A stretch of 64,000 nucleotides of DNA. It comes from Acanthosepion pharaonis (taxonomy: Eukaryota; Mollusca; Cephalopoda; Sepiida; Sepiidae). The notes below the pieces were generated by a model that did no database searches, was not told where the DNA came from, and saw only the letters and a program-made list of their open reading frames with translations. The DNA lies in the NCBI GenBank assembly GCA_903632075.3, contig CAHIKZ030002642.1, positions 153,672 through 217,671 of the forward strand, given 5' to 3'. How positions within the stretch are numbered: position 1 is the first letter of the stretch; every line of letters begins with the position of its first letter. Below, piece by piece: positions 33,493 to 44,695 of the stretch. Made by a program: the position numbers and the translations under genes.

Positions 33493-33647
33493 CTTTCATG
33501 TATATCTGGTTGGCTGCTAGAACAACCTATTCTTGCATTCAAGTTCTGTAAGTATGTAAAGTGTTTTCTGTCAAACAAATATATACAGATGTCCTTGTCT
33601 GTTTTCACCCATGGACAGAGTGTTACCCTATTCTGGGTATGGCAATG
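33493..33647 (-). CDS. Possible unidentified exon (minus)
   Basis: Minus-strand codons are open from about 33650 to 33493. Readable text includes NRVTLCPWVKTDKDICIYLF, then DRKHFTYLQNLNARIGCSSS and QPDIHER, ending at a good donor (GAAAG then GTATGT, intron GT at 33492-33491). Possible acceptors are at 33634-33633 (cccag) or 33649-33648 (ataag). Composition looks more coding-like than its AT-rich flanks, but I recognise no domain. It could equally be a relic of an unrecognised transposon. It shares orientation with the open segment at 36430-36840. Confidence 0.22.
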
Positions 33648-33719
33648 CTTATGTTAGAATAGTAGGGTAATTTTTTTCATCTCAATCAGCCATTCCAATA
33701 AATATATAAAATCATATGT

Positions 33720-34520
33720 TTGTAAAATCCAAAGTAGAATTTGCATTGTTATTCATTCTGACCTGTCATCTCAGCTTCTGTCCTTTTCCCACTTCCTTAA
33801 CATAGCTTCTCTGTACCTTGTCTGTAAATACTTTTCTGTTAAATGTTCTGATAAACTTTCCTCTATGATACTATGACTTTATGAATTTAAATGCAGTACT
33901 AGATTGGTGGCTAGGTCTCATCATTTCACAGTTGAAATGGCTAAATGTAACCATAAGTTCTATGCTAACAGTTTCTTTCAGCTTCTTCTTTTCCTGTCAG
34001 CTTTGATCTTCAAAAATTTAAATGCAATGTCAATCATTATCTACTGTCTTCCTGATTACTCTTCTATTGTTCTTGCTCAATTTTCGCTTGTGGAACTCTC
34101 TTCTGGCTTCTTGCTTTCCAGTCCAATTCAATCTTCAAAAATTGAAATGCAATGTCAATCGTTATCTACTGTCTTCCTGATTACTTTTCTATTGTTCTCG
34201 CTCCATTTTCGCATGTGGAACTCTCTTCTGGCTTCTTGCTTTCTGGTCAACTTTGATCTTCAAAAATTTAAATGTAATGTCAATTGTTATCAACAATTAC
34301 ACTTCTATTATTCTCACTCCTTAATAATGTTTGTATTTTATTCTTTCACACTTAGTAATCCCTTGTGTCTTAGTGGCGTTATTACCTTGCATGGTCTTCT
34401 TAATTCCTGTTCTTATATTGTTCTTCCTCCTTAATAATGATTTTCTTTCCCATATTCTCTCACACTCAATAACCCCTTGCATTTTAGTGGCTGTATTGTC
34501 TTAATTGGGGTGAAATGATT
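33720..34520 (+). pseudogene. Jockey-like LINE, 3' end of ORF2 with internal triplication
   Basis: An open stretch from 33904 reads VARSHHFTVEMAKCNHKFYA, then NSFF..., and later RMWNSLLASCFLVNFDLQKF, then KCNVNCYQQL. This is the conserved C-terminus of Jockey/CR1-type RTs ('R....F.V....C....Y..SF.......WN.LP.....').  A unit of about 125 bp (gatcttcaaaaatttaaatg followed by caatgtcaatc) is repeated near 34005, 34130 and 34255. The 3' UTR (…tcccttgtgtcttagtggc) is itself duplicated (about 34369 and 34475). It is a truncated, dead copy. Confidence 0.8.
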
Positions 34521-34639
34521 ATTATTATTTCTTCTTACTATATTTTGCAGGCACACATATGTTTGAGTGGACATCCCTGTTTTAATACAGTGAAATCAAT
34601 GTCTAGCAACCTAGAAATTAAAAGTCTTAATAAAGTCTC

Positions 34640-35830
34640 ATTTCTTTAGGTTAATTGCCAATATGTTAATGGTTATTACTGAATTTGTCAGGCTTTATAT
34701 CAGAATGACAAGGCTTGGGCTGTGGTTTTAGATATCTTGAAGGTGTTTGACAAGTTTGGCAGGCTGGCCTTCTTTACAAGCTCAAGGGCTATGACATCTC
34801 TGGCTGGATTTTTGACTTAATTCAATCAGTTTTCACAAATCAAGTTATGATGGTTGTGTTGAAGAGTCATTCTTTTAGAACACTTCACATTAATACGGAG
34901 TTTCCCCCCAGGGCTGTATCCTTGGACTGACCTATATTGGATCTTATTTTCATTAATGGTTTCCTGATGTCAACAGTTCCAAACCAGGTATTAATGCTGG
35001 TGACAAAACTATTTACTCTTAATAGTAAGTCTGATAGGTTCAACAAATTAAAACTGGCAACTGCTCTTGAAAATTACCCCTAATCAGTTGTTAACTGGGG
35101 CAAGAAATGGCTTGTAAATTTCAAAACCTCCAAATGAAACTACTATCCTTTAATCATTATAGATAACCACTTTTTCCCTCCATCAGCATGGCTGATGCTA
35201 ACCTCCAGAAGAGTAAATCATTGTGCTTTCTTCTTCTCATGTTTTCTACTGGCATGAAGAGAAGTGATTTTATTGAATCAATTACTAGGTCTTCTGTTAG
35301 GAAACTTGGTTCACTGTATCGTGATAGCCAGAATCCATTTCATATGGTTATAAATTTACCATTCGTCCATATTTGGTTTCGTGCTTCAAAGAATGGTTTG
35401 CAATGTAATTGGTCTTGACCTGGCATCTCAACATTATTCTCTTTCCTACCACTCTAAGATGACTTCCCTCTGTCTTTTCTATAAATATTTTCATAGCAGT
35501 TGTTCTCATGAGCTCTTCTCATTGGTACCTTAATTGTTTGAATTAAAGCGTAATACTAGATTGGAAAATAGGTCTCATTGTCTTACTGTTGAATTAGCTA
35601 GATGTAATTGTATGTTCTATTCTAATAGTTTCTTTTCTCATACTTCCTGCATGTGGAACTTCTTGCTCCCCTGCCATCTATGACCTTCAAAAATTTAAAT
35701 GCAACTTCATTCGCCATCTTAATTCCTGTTCTTTTATCGTCTTCATTTAAGTCTTCTCCTTCTCTTCCTCTCTTAGTAAATCCTTGCATCTTAGTGGCTT
35801 TATCACCTTGCTCGAGGTAAAAAAATTTAA
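34640..35830 (+). pseudogene. Jockey-like LINE, RT domain to 3' end
   Basis: The reading NMLMVITEF, then QNDKAWAVVLDILKVFDKF (the 'ALDISKAFDKVW' RT block carrying the first catalytic Asp), then FPPGLYPWTDL ('PQGSVLGPLLF' block), IFINGF-like pieces, and a C-terminus ending around KFKCNFIRHL. The 3' UTR ends in ttgcatcttagtggctttat and an A-rich tail at about 35815-35848. Many frameshifts. It lies directly after another copy of the same family (33720-34520). Confidence 0.8.
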
Positions 35831-35848
35831 AAAAAAGAAAGAAAAGAA

Positions 35849-36090
35849 ACTGACCCTTGATAGGAATTAATCCTGTATTCCATTTTTTGTTAATCTGGGA
35901 AACAAAGTGATTTTCCTGATTAAAAAAGAGAATACAAGTTCACTTCCCATAAGGAGGCACATTATCTTCATTAAGACTTTCAATCACTAGGATGGTAGAT
36001 ATTAATTTCAGTGTTTGAGAAACAGTGATGTCTACTCAAACATGAGTACTCACTGAATATAACATTTATCATAATAATAGCTAGTTAGCA
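35849..36090. other. Unclassified spacer
   Basis: Nothing recognised. Confidence 0.35.
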
Positions 36091-36210
36091 ATTTTTTATT
36101 TTTATTATTTTATTATTTTTTATTTATTTTTATTATTTTATTTTTATTTTTTTTATTATTTTATTTTTTATTTTTATTATTTTATTTTATTTTAATTTTT
36201 ATATTTTCAG
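36090..36210. repeat. (TTTTATTA)n-like low-complexity DNA
   Basis: About 120 bp composed almost only of T and A in TTTTATT/ATTTTTA words. Confidence 0.95.
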
Positions 36211-36429
36211 TTCTATTTTAAAAAATTTATATTTAAAAAAGATTGAAAATATAGTTTTATGTTATAGATTATAGTTGTTTAGTCTTTGGAGTCATGATGT
36301 GGTTGCAAGTAACATAATCGAAATTTGTTTTTTTGTCTGAATTAATTAACTCTGAAAAATTTAAAATTACAAAAAGGGACAACTCTATGCCAAAAAAAAA
36401 TCAAAATAAATTTTTTATTAAAACATATG

Positions 36430-36840
36430 TCATTTAATAATAATATAATTTTTTCTTATAAAATAGTTTTTGTTTACAAGTACTGAAAAAAAACATTGTA
36501 CTGAATATATTGGAAACCTTAATTGTCTTTTATTTTGATTTATTTTTATTTTTCCATGGCCTGTGTGAATATCCAAAAAATACATTTCCTTTATTCCATC
36601 AGTTCTCAAATAAATAAATTTATCCTGATCTTCCATGCCACATACATTGAAATGAACCATTCTTGTTTCCTTTGTGTTCCATTTGTAAGAAGGAAGTTCC
36701 ATTTTGACAGCTTTTTCCTGAGAGTCAGTGCTTTGAGGAATAGACTTCTGAGATAATATTTCTCCAATCACTTCAATCTTAGCATTTTCAAGTCTAGGAT
36801 TAAACCTTATCTTTCCTACATATAAGAATGATAAATATTC
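36430..36840 (-). CDS. Unidentified coding-like open segment (minus)
   Basis: The minus-strand frame is open for about 135 codons after a TAA, with mixed amino-acid use unlike the AT artefacts around it. Readable pieces: GKIRFNPRLENAKIEVIGEI, LSQKSIPQSTDSQEKAVKME, LPSYKWNTKETRMVHFNVCG, MEDQDKFIYLRTDGIKEMYF and LDIHTGHG. After that it becomes Lys/Asn-rich. A potential acceptor (ttatatgtag) at about 36820-36816 would start an exon at GAAAG. No ATG begins the frame, so it would be internal. I do not recognise the protein; a TE-derived ORF or a pseudogene are alternatives. Confidence 0.3.
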   Translation of the reverse strand, partial: EYLSFLYVGKIRFNPRLENAKIEVIGEILSQKSIPQSTDSQEKAVKMELPSYKWNTKETRMVHFNVCGMEDQDKFIYLRTDGIKEMYFLDIHTGHGKIKINQNKRQLRFPIYSVQCFFSVLVNKNYFIRKNYIIIK

Positions 36841-37469
36841 TTATTTCCTCCTTTTTATGTTCATAGAACAACCTCATTCAGATTTTTAAAAATTGGTTCA
36901 TATATTGGTTTGCTCCTTTTGATATGATTCCCAAAGACCCAAATATTTATTTACTTTTCACATACATTTTACAGGGGTTTTTAACCCACTTTACATCAAA
37001 AAAAGCCAATTAATTATGTGATATCTGATTGGCATATAAAATTTTTTTTTTAAAAATTTCTTTTAAAATTTTTTTGCATCTTATATGCCATAACAAGAAT
37101 TTTACAAATTTTACTAATTTTTTTTGATTTGCCCACTGAAATTAAAATTAGCAAACTTATACACCAAAAAAATATGGTAATTTATAACTCAAGACTTTAA
37201 TGTTAAGATAAAACAGTATTTAATTACAATGTTAAAGAAAGGAAAACTCAACCAAAGATGATTAACCAGGAGTGGATATAAAAACCTTTTATTAATGCAT
37301 TTCAGCTTTAACGTCCGGTAAATCCTAAATCAAAAACCCAAAGTTTGACACAATAATTCACACTAATTTTCATCTGGATAGTTTTCTTTTCAATAGTTAC
37401 TCAATAACCACTCAATAATCATTTGGTTATTCAGTAGCCTGACAACACTATTTATTATGGCAGAGAACA
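36841..37469. other. AT-rich spacer
   Basis: No gene or classified repeat seen. Confidence 0.4.
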
Positions 37470-38165
37470 TCATACTTATTATAAAACCCAGATTTGTGTG
37501 TGTGTGTGTCTGTACGTTTATATATTGGATCAGATTTCCTACATTTTTCAACCAATTTCAACAAAACTTCACAGGACTATGTAAAATTACCTTTGCGGTG
37601 GTTCTGACAGCACCAAAAATTGGAAAAAAACAATTGTTTTTGCACGAAATCAATTTGAAAACATGATTAAGAGCAATTCCGAGAATGAAAGGGGACAACT
37701 CATATCGATTTATACTTATTATAAAACCCAGGTTGTTTTGTGTTGTGTGTGTGTGTGTGTTCATTTATATATGGGATCGGATTTCCTACATTTTCAACCG
37801 ATTTCAACAAAACTTCTTTTTTTTTTTTTTTGGCAGGTAGTGTTTCTTATTGTCTTGCACACTTTTTCTTTATTTTACATTCAGAATGCTTTAAAATTCC
37901 ATTTACAAGACAATTGTTTATAATAAAATTCTATTCAATCGATAGACTCATAATGATTGAAAACAATGTTTTTGTTTCAGTTTGGATTTGACCAATTCAT
38001 TAAAAAAAACCCAAAAAAAACAGAAAAAAAACTAATTAAGACATGCGTGTCCATCAACCTTAAACAATAATCTTTATCAATTTTATTTTTCAGTCTTTAT
38101 GATGGTCGATACTTGATCTATCTCTTACTGTTACATTCCCGGGCAATGCTGGGCTGTACTGCTAG
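37470..38165 (+). mobile_element. Non-autonomous Helitron-like element, copy 2 (696 bp)
   Basis: Same family as 32418-33065. It starts TCATACTTATTATAAAACCC after an A and ends ...ggctgtactgCTAG before a T, with a terminal GC hairpin (cccgggcaatgctggg, about 38138-38153). It again has two tandem 5'-end-like segments (37470 and about 37706). Interior text (gatttcctacattttcaacc, ggcaggtagtgtttcttatt, cttgatctatctcttactgt) is shared. No coding capacity. Confidence 0.85.
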
Positions 38166-38504
38166 TATATTCATAAATCCAGAGTGTCAGGCTCGAACCT
38201 CAATATTGGTAGTTACTCATTTTCTTCCTATATGACAATTTTCAATGCCCCATTCTAATGATTTCCATTTCAAGATCCTTATGTTCACTTTGTTTATCAA
38301 ATGATTTCAAAAATATATTTTTGTTGGCTGGTGCTGTAACATCTATTAGGAGACATTATCCTATTATAATTATGCTTGTTTCTCTTCATTTTCAAACATT
38401 TTTATTACATTCCTGCAAAAACCTCATAAATAATGAACTATTCCATTTTGATTGTGTGCTGGGGGAAAAGGCACTACTTAAAAGAAATTGAGAAATTGAA
38501 AAAC

Positions 38505-39430
38505 AAAAAATAAAGGGAAGATAGAAATGGCAAGAGAGAATCAGTGTTAAGCTGTTAAAGCAGATACTACACTTTTCTATCATTAAAGAAGTGATTGTAT
38601 TTTCTTGTTGACCCACGCTGTCAGGATGTGTCACAAGGTCAGTTTAATGTGGATAGCCCAAACTCAGAAACCCGGCAATGTCCAAAAATAGCCCAACTTC
38701 CACAAACGTCAGTATAACTACTGATCCCCTCTCTTTAGTGCAATGAAGGAGGTATTTCCGCAGACAGCTGTTTCCCGAGACCGGCTCCCTCTCAATAATA
38801 TTATTAGTTACACTCTGTCTGCAGACAGAGACAAAATTGAGTTGTGTTTTGTCTGAAGAGGGAGACACAATTGAGAGATAAAATGTAGTTTACCTCCCTG
38901 AGGGCAGATATCACACTTTGATTCCAGCCAAAAGGTCAAAAATGATGGTGTATGCAATAAAAGTGCCATTTTTCAAACACAGAGTATTGAATGGTAGAAA
39001 CTGAGTAATGTATTTGTCAAAAATCCAGTTACCATTAATAAAAAGCAAAAAATATTTTGAATTATTTTAAAATTAAAATTAAGAGAAATGCACAATAAAA
39101 GACAAGGATTTAGCTAGATCCCCCAAAGAAAAAAAGAAAGAAGGGAAGACTTTTTTGAAGAGAGAGAAATAGATTAAGCTGGTAAGAACAGATACTACAC
39201 TTTGATCCCAGGGTGAGAAGCAAGAATAACCACAATAAAAGCGGCATTTTCAGACACACAGTATTGAACAATGGAAACCAAATAAGGCAATTGCTAAAAA
39301 TCCAGTTACTATTAATAAAATAGCAATATCTGCTGAATTATTTTTAAATTATTATTACGAGAAATGTTTGTAAGACAAGGATTTGGCTAGAAAGAAAGAA
39401 AGAATGAAGGGAAGATAAAATGTTTAACGT
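38505..39430. repeat. Locally repeated unclassified family (about three copies)
   Basis: Blocks recur: 'agcagatactacactttt' at about 38557, 'gcagatatcacactttgatt' at about 38904 and 'acagatactacactttgatc' at about 39189. Each is followed in the latter two by aataaaag..gccattttt/ggcattttc, a cagtattgaa block and an aaaaatccagtta block. The spacing is irregular (about 290-350 bp). No coding signal. Confidence 0.7.
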
Positions 39431-39640
39431 CTTCTGCCTTCTTTTCTTTATGCCGCTTGATTCTTTTGGGAACATAGGGCCACAATAATACCTCTCCAAT
39501 GGATGCAGTTCCAGGCAATAAATTTGTTTAACTGATGTTGTAAACCAGCTGCCTTCAGATTTGCTTCAAAAACATTTTAAATGCAAAAGTTTTGATCGAA
39601 TCAAAGTTTCCTTTGTGGATTCAGTCAAAGGACCTTAACC
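39425..39640 (-). pseudogene. LINE C-terminal fragment (minus)
   Basis: The minus strand reads KANLKAAGLQHQLNKFIAWN, then CIHWRGIIVALCSQKNQAA, then RKEGRRR. This resembles the conserved tail of LINE-encoded proteins common in molluscs ('LK......H..W...A.DR..WR..I..G...FE..R.....EKR..RK'), which precedes a zinc finger. It is decayed and has no other domains. Confidence 0.5.
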
Positions 39641-40350
39641 AACACTAGAAACAACCATCTGGTTGATTGGATCCATCCTCATTTCTATTTTTTGATGTCA
39701 ATCTTAAAAAAAATTTTTCAGTCCTGTCCCACATTTTGGTCAATGGAGATGAATGGTCCAGACATTTAACTTTGATATTGAGGATGAATTATGGTTTGCC
39801 AATACCTCATAAATAATGGACTATTCTACTTTTTGAAAATTGACATGTATGACTACTTGGTTTCAGTGAGAAAATTAAAGACAGAAAGAAGGGAAAATAG
39901 GAGTGTTTAAATGGCTGTTTCAGTAAAATGGAAAAAAAGTTGTCAATTTCAGATCTTTTCATTTGTACCCACTTCTTAAAATAACAACCAGTATTCATTT
40001 TTATGATTGTTATTGCAATATTTTGTTAAAGTTGTTAAGCTTAAGTATTTAATGATGTGATAAGGGAATTTCTATGGATATTTTATTGTCATAAAACTCG
40101 TCATGAGCCTCTTCCATCATTAACTTAAGAAAAATTAAGATTCATCAGAAAATTTAAATAGGAAAACCATGAAATTTACATGTGTCTTTATAGTTATTAT
40201 TATTATCAGTATTATTATTATTATTACTAGAATTTTGAAAGCAACATTATCTGGTCAGATCATATGTTCCATAATCCATTATGGCTGTAAGTGCACTGTG
40301 TACTACAGCTATAGCAGCAGTGGTATGTCTAGGACAAGATACAGCCCATC
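39641..40350. other. AT-rich spacer with short TTA microsatellite
   Basis: An (ATT)n-like repeat near 40195-40228; otherwise nothing recognised. Confidence 0.4.
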
Positions 40351-40354
40351 TGTC

Positions 40355-40565
40355 TTCAGGCTGGTTTTAAAATTCAAAGTTTTTCTTCTAGACTGGCTGC
40401 CACCTGAAGGCAAGAGAGCATAGTCTCCTTTATTATTTAACCCATAGCTGTAGGAAGATAGCATGCTTTTTTCAAGCACATGAATGAAACAGAATTGAGA
40501 TAAAAATTGAAATTTTTTTAGGTTGATTTGAATTTTTTGGAACAATAACCATTACACTATCCACA
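40355..40565 (-). repeat. tRNA-derived SINE, head and body (minus)
   Basis: The minus-strand head reads gtggatagtgtaatggttat (tRNA-like A-box region), then a B-box-like ttcaaatcaacc. The body contains the reverse complement of 'ttatttaacccatagctgta', shared with 8935-9245 (tatttaacccatagctgga). The 3' portion is lost or diverged. Confidence 0.75.
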
Positions 40566-41135
40566 TCTCCACATTACTTGGTGGCTCTTGCACAATATCT
40601 AGCAATAACAAAGATTTTAACAACTCTGGCATACTACAAAAGATTTTTGCCAAATTCAGTCCACTGTTTATTCTTTTGGTGTGTTTTTTTTTTTACTGTT
40701 AGATGGTTATTTCCAGCAATTGATTGTTGCTGGCTTTGTTTTGATGGTCAAATTCAGGCGTATGCTGCTAATCCCCTTCAAAGGAAAAGGAAGGTGTTGT
40801 TTTGGCTGGCAACAAATGAGAGAAAGAAAGGGCAAATGATCCTTCACATGTTCCAAATGAGGAATAAAACAACATTGTCAAACAAATTTGAATACAATTT
40901 AATAACAACAATGGTAACATTTAAGTAAGAGCGAAAAGATGTTCTCAGAAGAGTTAAAGAGAATTTGTAAAGAGTGTAGAGAAATAAATTTTTGGAAAAT
41001 CAAATTTCCATGTACATACAAATGTGTGTATATTATATGTAGATTTGATTTTATCTTGCTTCATTTGATCTCTCTGTAAGGCAATAGTACCAAAATGAGA
41101 AGTCCTTCTTCAGTGTGGTGTAAGTGAAAATGCTA
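40566..41135. other. Unclassified sequence
   Basis: A 116-codon plus-strand open frame (40578-40928) crosses this region. It has no recognisable domain and is Phe/Leu-rich, so I do not call it a gene. Confidence 0.35.
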
Positions 41136-41139
41136 TATA

Positions 41140-41265
41140 TTTTCCTGTGTGTCCCTGCTGTGAGTCCCTCTTCTATGTATTCCTGTCTATGCTTGCTGTG
41201 AGCAATTCTGTGTGCACTCCTGTGTGTGGTTGCTGTGAGTCTCCTGTGTGTCTGTCCTTATATAT
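41140..41265. repeat. Degenerate 'cctgtgtgtc-tgctgtgagt' minisatellite
   Basis: About four imperfect copies of a roughly 30-bp unit (cctgtgtgtccctgctgtga, cctgtctatgcttgctgtga, cctgtgtgtggttgctgtga). Confidence 0.8.
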
Positions 41266-41454
41266 GCTGGAAATACACTCTAAATGGGTGAGCAAAATTT
41301 AATATTTTTTGCCATGTTCCCATTGTTTGAGAAAGTCACGTTAATATTAATTCAGTACCTGTCATTTCATTGATGGCAACATGATCAAATTTCAAATCTA
41401 AACTGTTTGTCCATTTAAAATACTTTTTATTTTACATTGATATTCACCCTCTAC

Positions 41455-41840
41455 AAAGTCTGGGAGCCTCTCAAGGTAGAGGGTTACAGATTAAGAGGTA
41501 CAGTTTATGCAGATATGTTGGGAAGATAACAGTTAGCCCTAGACTTGAACAGGTTAAGAGTGTAGTGATCAGAGAAGCATCCTCTTGGGAGTCAGTTCCA
41601 CAAAGAAGCATTTTTTGGAAAGAAGCTGCTCAAGTAGAACCTACATTTCACCAGGGGAATACAAAGGGAATGAGGGTGGTTTACTACAATGTGCATGGCA
41701 TGTTAGGTCTTAGCCGTGAAGGTTAAAACTGGTGAAACTTAGGGATTTAGTTTGTCTGAACACTTAGTGATAGAACAGCGAGAGGCTTGCAACATTTCAT
41801 CTGTGAGAAAAGAGTCTGTAGGGTGGAAAATAATCATTTC
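41455..41840 (-). pseudogene. LINE ORF2 C-terminal fragment, second Jockey-like family (minus)
   Basis: The minus strand reads SSFFPKNASLWN, a stop, then LPRGCFSDHYTLNLFKSRAN followed by CYLPNIS. This is the 'SFF.R....WNSLP..CF....N...FK..V..YL' terminus of a Jockey/CR1-type LINE. Upstream minus-strand text includes further decayed ORF sequence. It differs from the family at 33.7-35.8 kb. Confidence 0.65.
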
Positions 41841-42800
41841 TATAATCACCAACAATTCCACCAAAAGAATCTGCCTAGCTCAACTCGTGAAAATCTCAAA
41901 TTTAAATTTGAATATGGCCGGCTGATAAGGTATGATTCCACACCCAAGTAATTTACAAACTTTCTATCTTTTGTGGTTTTCATATTATAATTCTTGGATT
42001 AATTTTAATTCATGCATATATATATATATATATATATATATAGTAATGATACAATATGGTAATCTGTATGGAATTTCCAAGAGGATATAGATTCAGGTAG
42101 AGCTCTATGTCAAAAAACAGAGCAAAATTATTATTAATTAAAGAATATCAAACACTTAAAATCCCATAGGTAATAATTTTTATTTCATGAGAGCTCGACA
42201 AACCAACTCTCAATCATCAAGACCTACAAACAAATCACAAATGAAATGGAAAAAAAATGTTCCAGGTTAAAATCAAGAGATATTGCTATCTTATTTAAAG
42301 AGTGGGAAAAGAGACAGAGAGTGTTGACTTATTTTGATATACTGACTTGATGGAGAAAGGGCTTAAAGTTTATTTAGTTCAGTGTCAATCGGAAACAATT
42401 CTGGTCTGGTTCTGTCAATGGCCAAATTTCAGTGCTGATATAATTCATTCTACAAATTATTTGCAAATAATATTAAAAGACAACATTTTGAAATTAGCAA
42501 AAAATTTTCATAAGCTTTTTATATAATTAACCAAGAAATTTAAATTAAATTAATACCTAAGAGATTTGAATTAAATGATTATTAATTATATTCAGAGAAA
42601 TATATTTATAAAGGTTATGTACCTAGAATCTTGAACTTTTATATCTTAAATGTATTTATTAATATTTAGTAGGATATGAATGTATTTTAAACTAAGGAAA
42701 AGTTAGATTGGGGTTAATCCCCTGTATTTCATTCAACAAATTCTCTGTAAATAATATTAAAAAATGGATATATTTGGGCAGCAAACATGTTTCGCTGAAT

Positions 42801-42959
42801 ATGAGCATGATGATAATATTCAATACACTTAGAATTGTGGCAAGTTGACTTGAATTTCATTGGGATAAATTAGGAAATTGTGGTAGAAATTTACACTTTT
42901 TCAGACAACAGTACAATAGAATTCTGCAAGGATATTGAAAAGTGAGGAGACTTTCTATC
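42801..42959 (+). repeat. Left arm of a 160-bp inverted repeat pair
   Basis: Its reverse complement matches 44696-44850 at high identity (shared ttcaatacactt, tgtggcaagttgacttgaat, tttacactttt.cagacaaca). The arms enclose about 1.74 kb. They could be very long TIRs of one element or two opposite copies of a repeat. Confidence 0.8.
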
Positions 42960-43349
42960 ACGCATTTTCCTATAATAAGCACTTGACATCTGACATGAAC
43001 ATAAAAATGAACAAAATAATCTTTGTTATAAAATAAAAGCTGATTGTCTGTCCATCCCACACTGTGTGCATGTTAATTTACCATGCGACATATATGCATA
43101 TGTCTTTGTTGCACACAAATGACTTACATATGTTTGTACAATTTAATGCACATGAAAACACACACAATTTCACTGAATTTGAAATAAAACACTGGAAACA
43201 GATATTCCCCTTCCTACTCAGTCCATGTGCTGAGCATAAAGTTGGAGACAAAAAAATGTTAAGTAGTAGTTAAGTATTTAAACCTTAAAAAAATCAGGTA
43301 ATTATAAGATTTTATTGAAATTTTCAGATATTATTCAGTGATGAATAGA

Positions 43350-44032
43350 ATTATTTGTTAATAAAAGTTGCTGTTTTGTTTACTTTTTTAATAAAAATAT
43401 TATTTTATTTTATGGTTATAAGAATGCATGCTGATAATCATACTCATTTAAAAATGTTTTTTTTTAATTATTATGTTTTTCATAATAAATATTCTTTAAA
43501 AACGCCTGGTAATTATGCACCAAACCAATATTAAATTGGGTAGGAAAGGGGATCCACTGGGAAATCTGCAATATAATAAATAATTTTATTGAGATTTTCA
43601 GAAATTATTCAGTAATGAATAGAATTATTTTTTAAAGCTTTTTTTTTTAATGAGGTAGAAATATTTTTAGGACTGTCATTAAATTAAAATATAAATGCAC
43701 CCATACAAACTTAAATATATACAATTTGAATGAAAATGGATATCTGTAGAGCAAGTGTTAATTTGCATTTCTGTCTGACAACAAACCTGGATAATAGGAA
43801 AAAAGTATAATCCGATCCTTTGAAGTTATTTTTACAACTTCTTCTATATTTAAACAGAATATATTTTCTAATAAATGATGCTAATCCAATTATACAAATC
43901 CATATATATATATGTATGTGTATGTGTGTGTGTTTGTGTGTAAAATTTCGGGTAGAATATATCTATGAAAAGACTATGAATAAAGACAAAGGAAAACTTC
44001 TTAGTCAATGTGTTTTATCATCAGAAGGACTT
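43350..44032 (+). repeat. Composite repeat, copy A (inverted relative to 60868-61545)
   Basis: About 680 bp whose reverse complement is found at 60868-61545. It includes the mariner MITE end at 43350-43528, the segment with 'gatatctgtagagcaagtgt', the TA/TG microsatellite at 43902-43940 and 'ctatgaataaagacaaagga'. Both copies carry the MITE at the same position in the host repeat, so they derive from one composite ancestor. Confidence 0.85.
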
Positions 44033-44143
44033 TATCAAGGCAAATATGGAACAAAATGCATTTGCCTTGATAAAGTCCCTCAGTGGATGAAATGTATCAG
44101 CTAAGATAAATTTTCCTTTTGTTTTTATTCATATATATATATA
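43977..44143. repeat. About 70-bp-arm palindrome around 'actttatcaaggcaaat'
   Basis: Left arm: atgaataaagacaaaggaaa ... ggactttatcaaggcaaat. The right arm is its imperfect reverse complement (atttgccttgataaagtcc ... ttccttttgtttttattcat). The innermost 19 bp match perfectly around a 14-nt loop (44031-44082). TA runs flank both sides. Half of this palindrome recurs at 18955-19035. Confidence 0.85.
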
Positions 44144-44151
44144 TATATATA

Positions 44152-44695
44152 AATCATACCACTGCCTCCTTGAGCAGACACCACATGTGTCAGTTGTCTG
44201 ACCAAAGAACCATAAAAAAATATATAGCCACCCAGAATGTAGAAGTTCCTGTAAGAAAAATTCTAGTTGATAACATGATCATCCTTCATAAATCCTGTGA
44301 CTGAAAACATCTTGCTGTCAGAGAAACCCTCTAAATAAAACATCTGGCACCTAGTATTAATCTCACCTTATTTAACAGTGGGAATAATGCATTAAAAGTT
44401 TTTTAAAAACAGAAAAACTCCAACCTGAAATACAGCCAAATTTCCTTTCACAGCATTTGGAATAAATGCTACTACTATAGAGGCACCATGCTCTACATCT
44501 CAAACAGACAACCATGAAAAGAAATTGATAACATTCAACAGCAAGAATCCTAGAAAATGGATAAAGAAGTGACCAAAAGTGATTGGGACAGCAGACACTA
44601 TAGACAATTTATACATTCCCTTACACCCACCAAACAGAAAAATATAAGATTATAAAAACTAAATAAAAAAAAATCATCAAATTTTCCTTGTCTGT
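44152..44695. other. Unclassified sequence
   Basis: A short phrase (gaaaccctctaaataaaac, about 44322-44340) recurs in reverse at about 60843-60866. Otherwise nothing recognised. Confidence 0.35.

Noticed and set aside
34550..35830. A functional reverse transcriptase gene
   Set aside because: RT motifs are recognisable, but multiple stops and frameshifts show it is a dead LINE copy.
40578..40928. 116-codon plus-strand frame
   Set aside because: No domain recognised; next to a SINE and without gene context.
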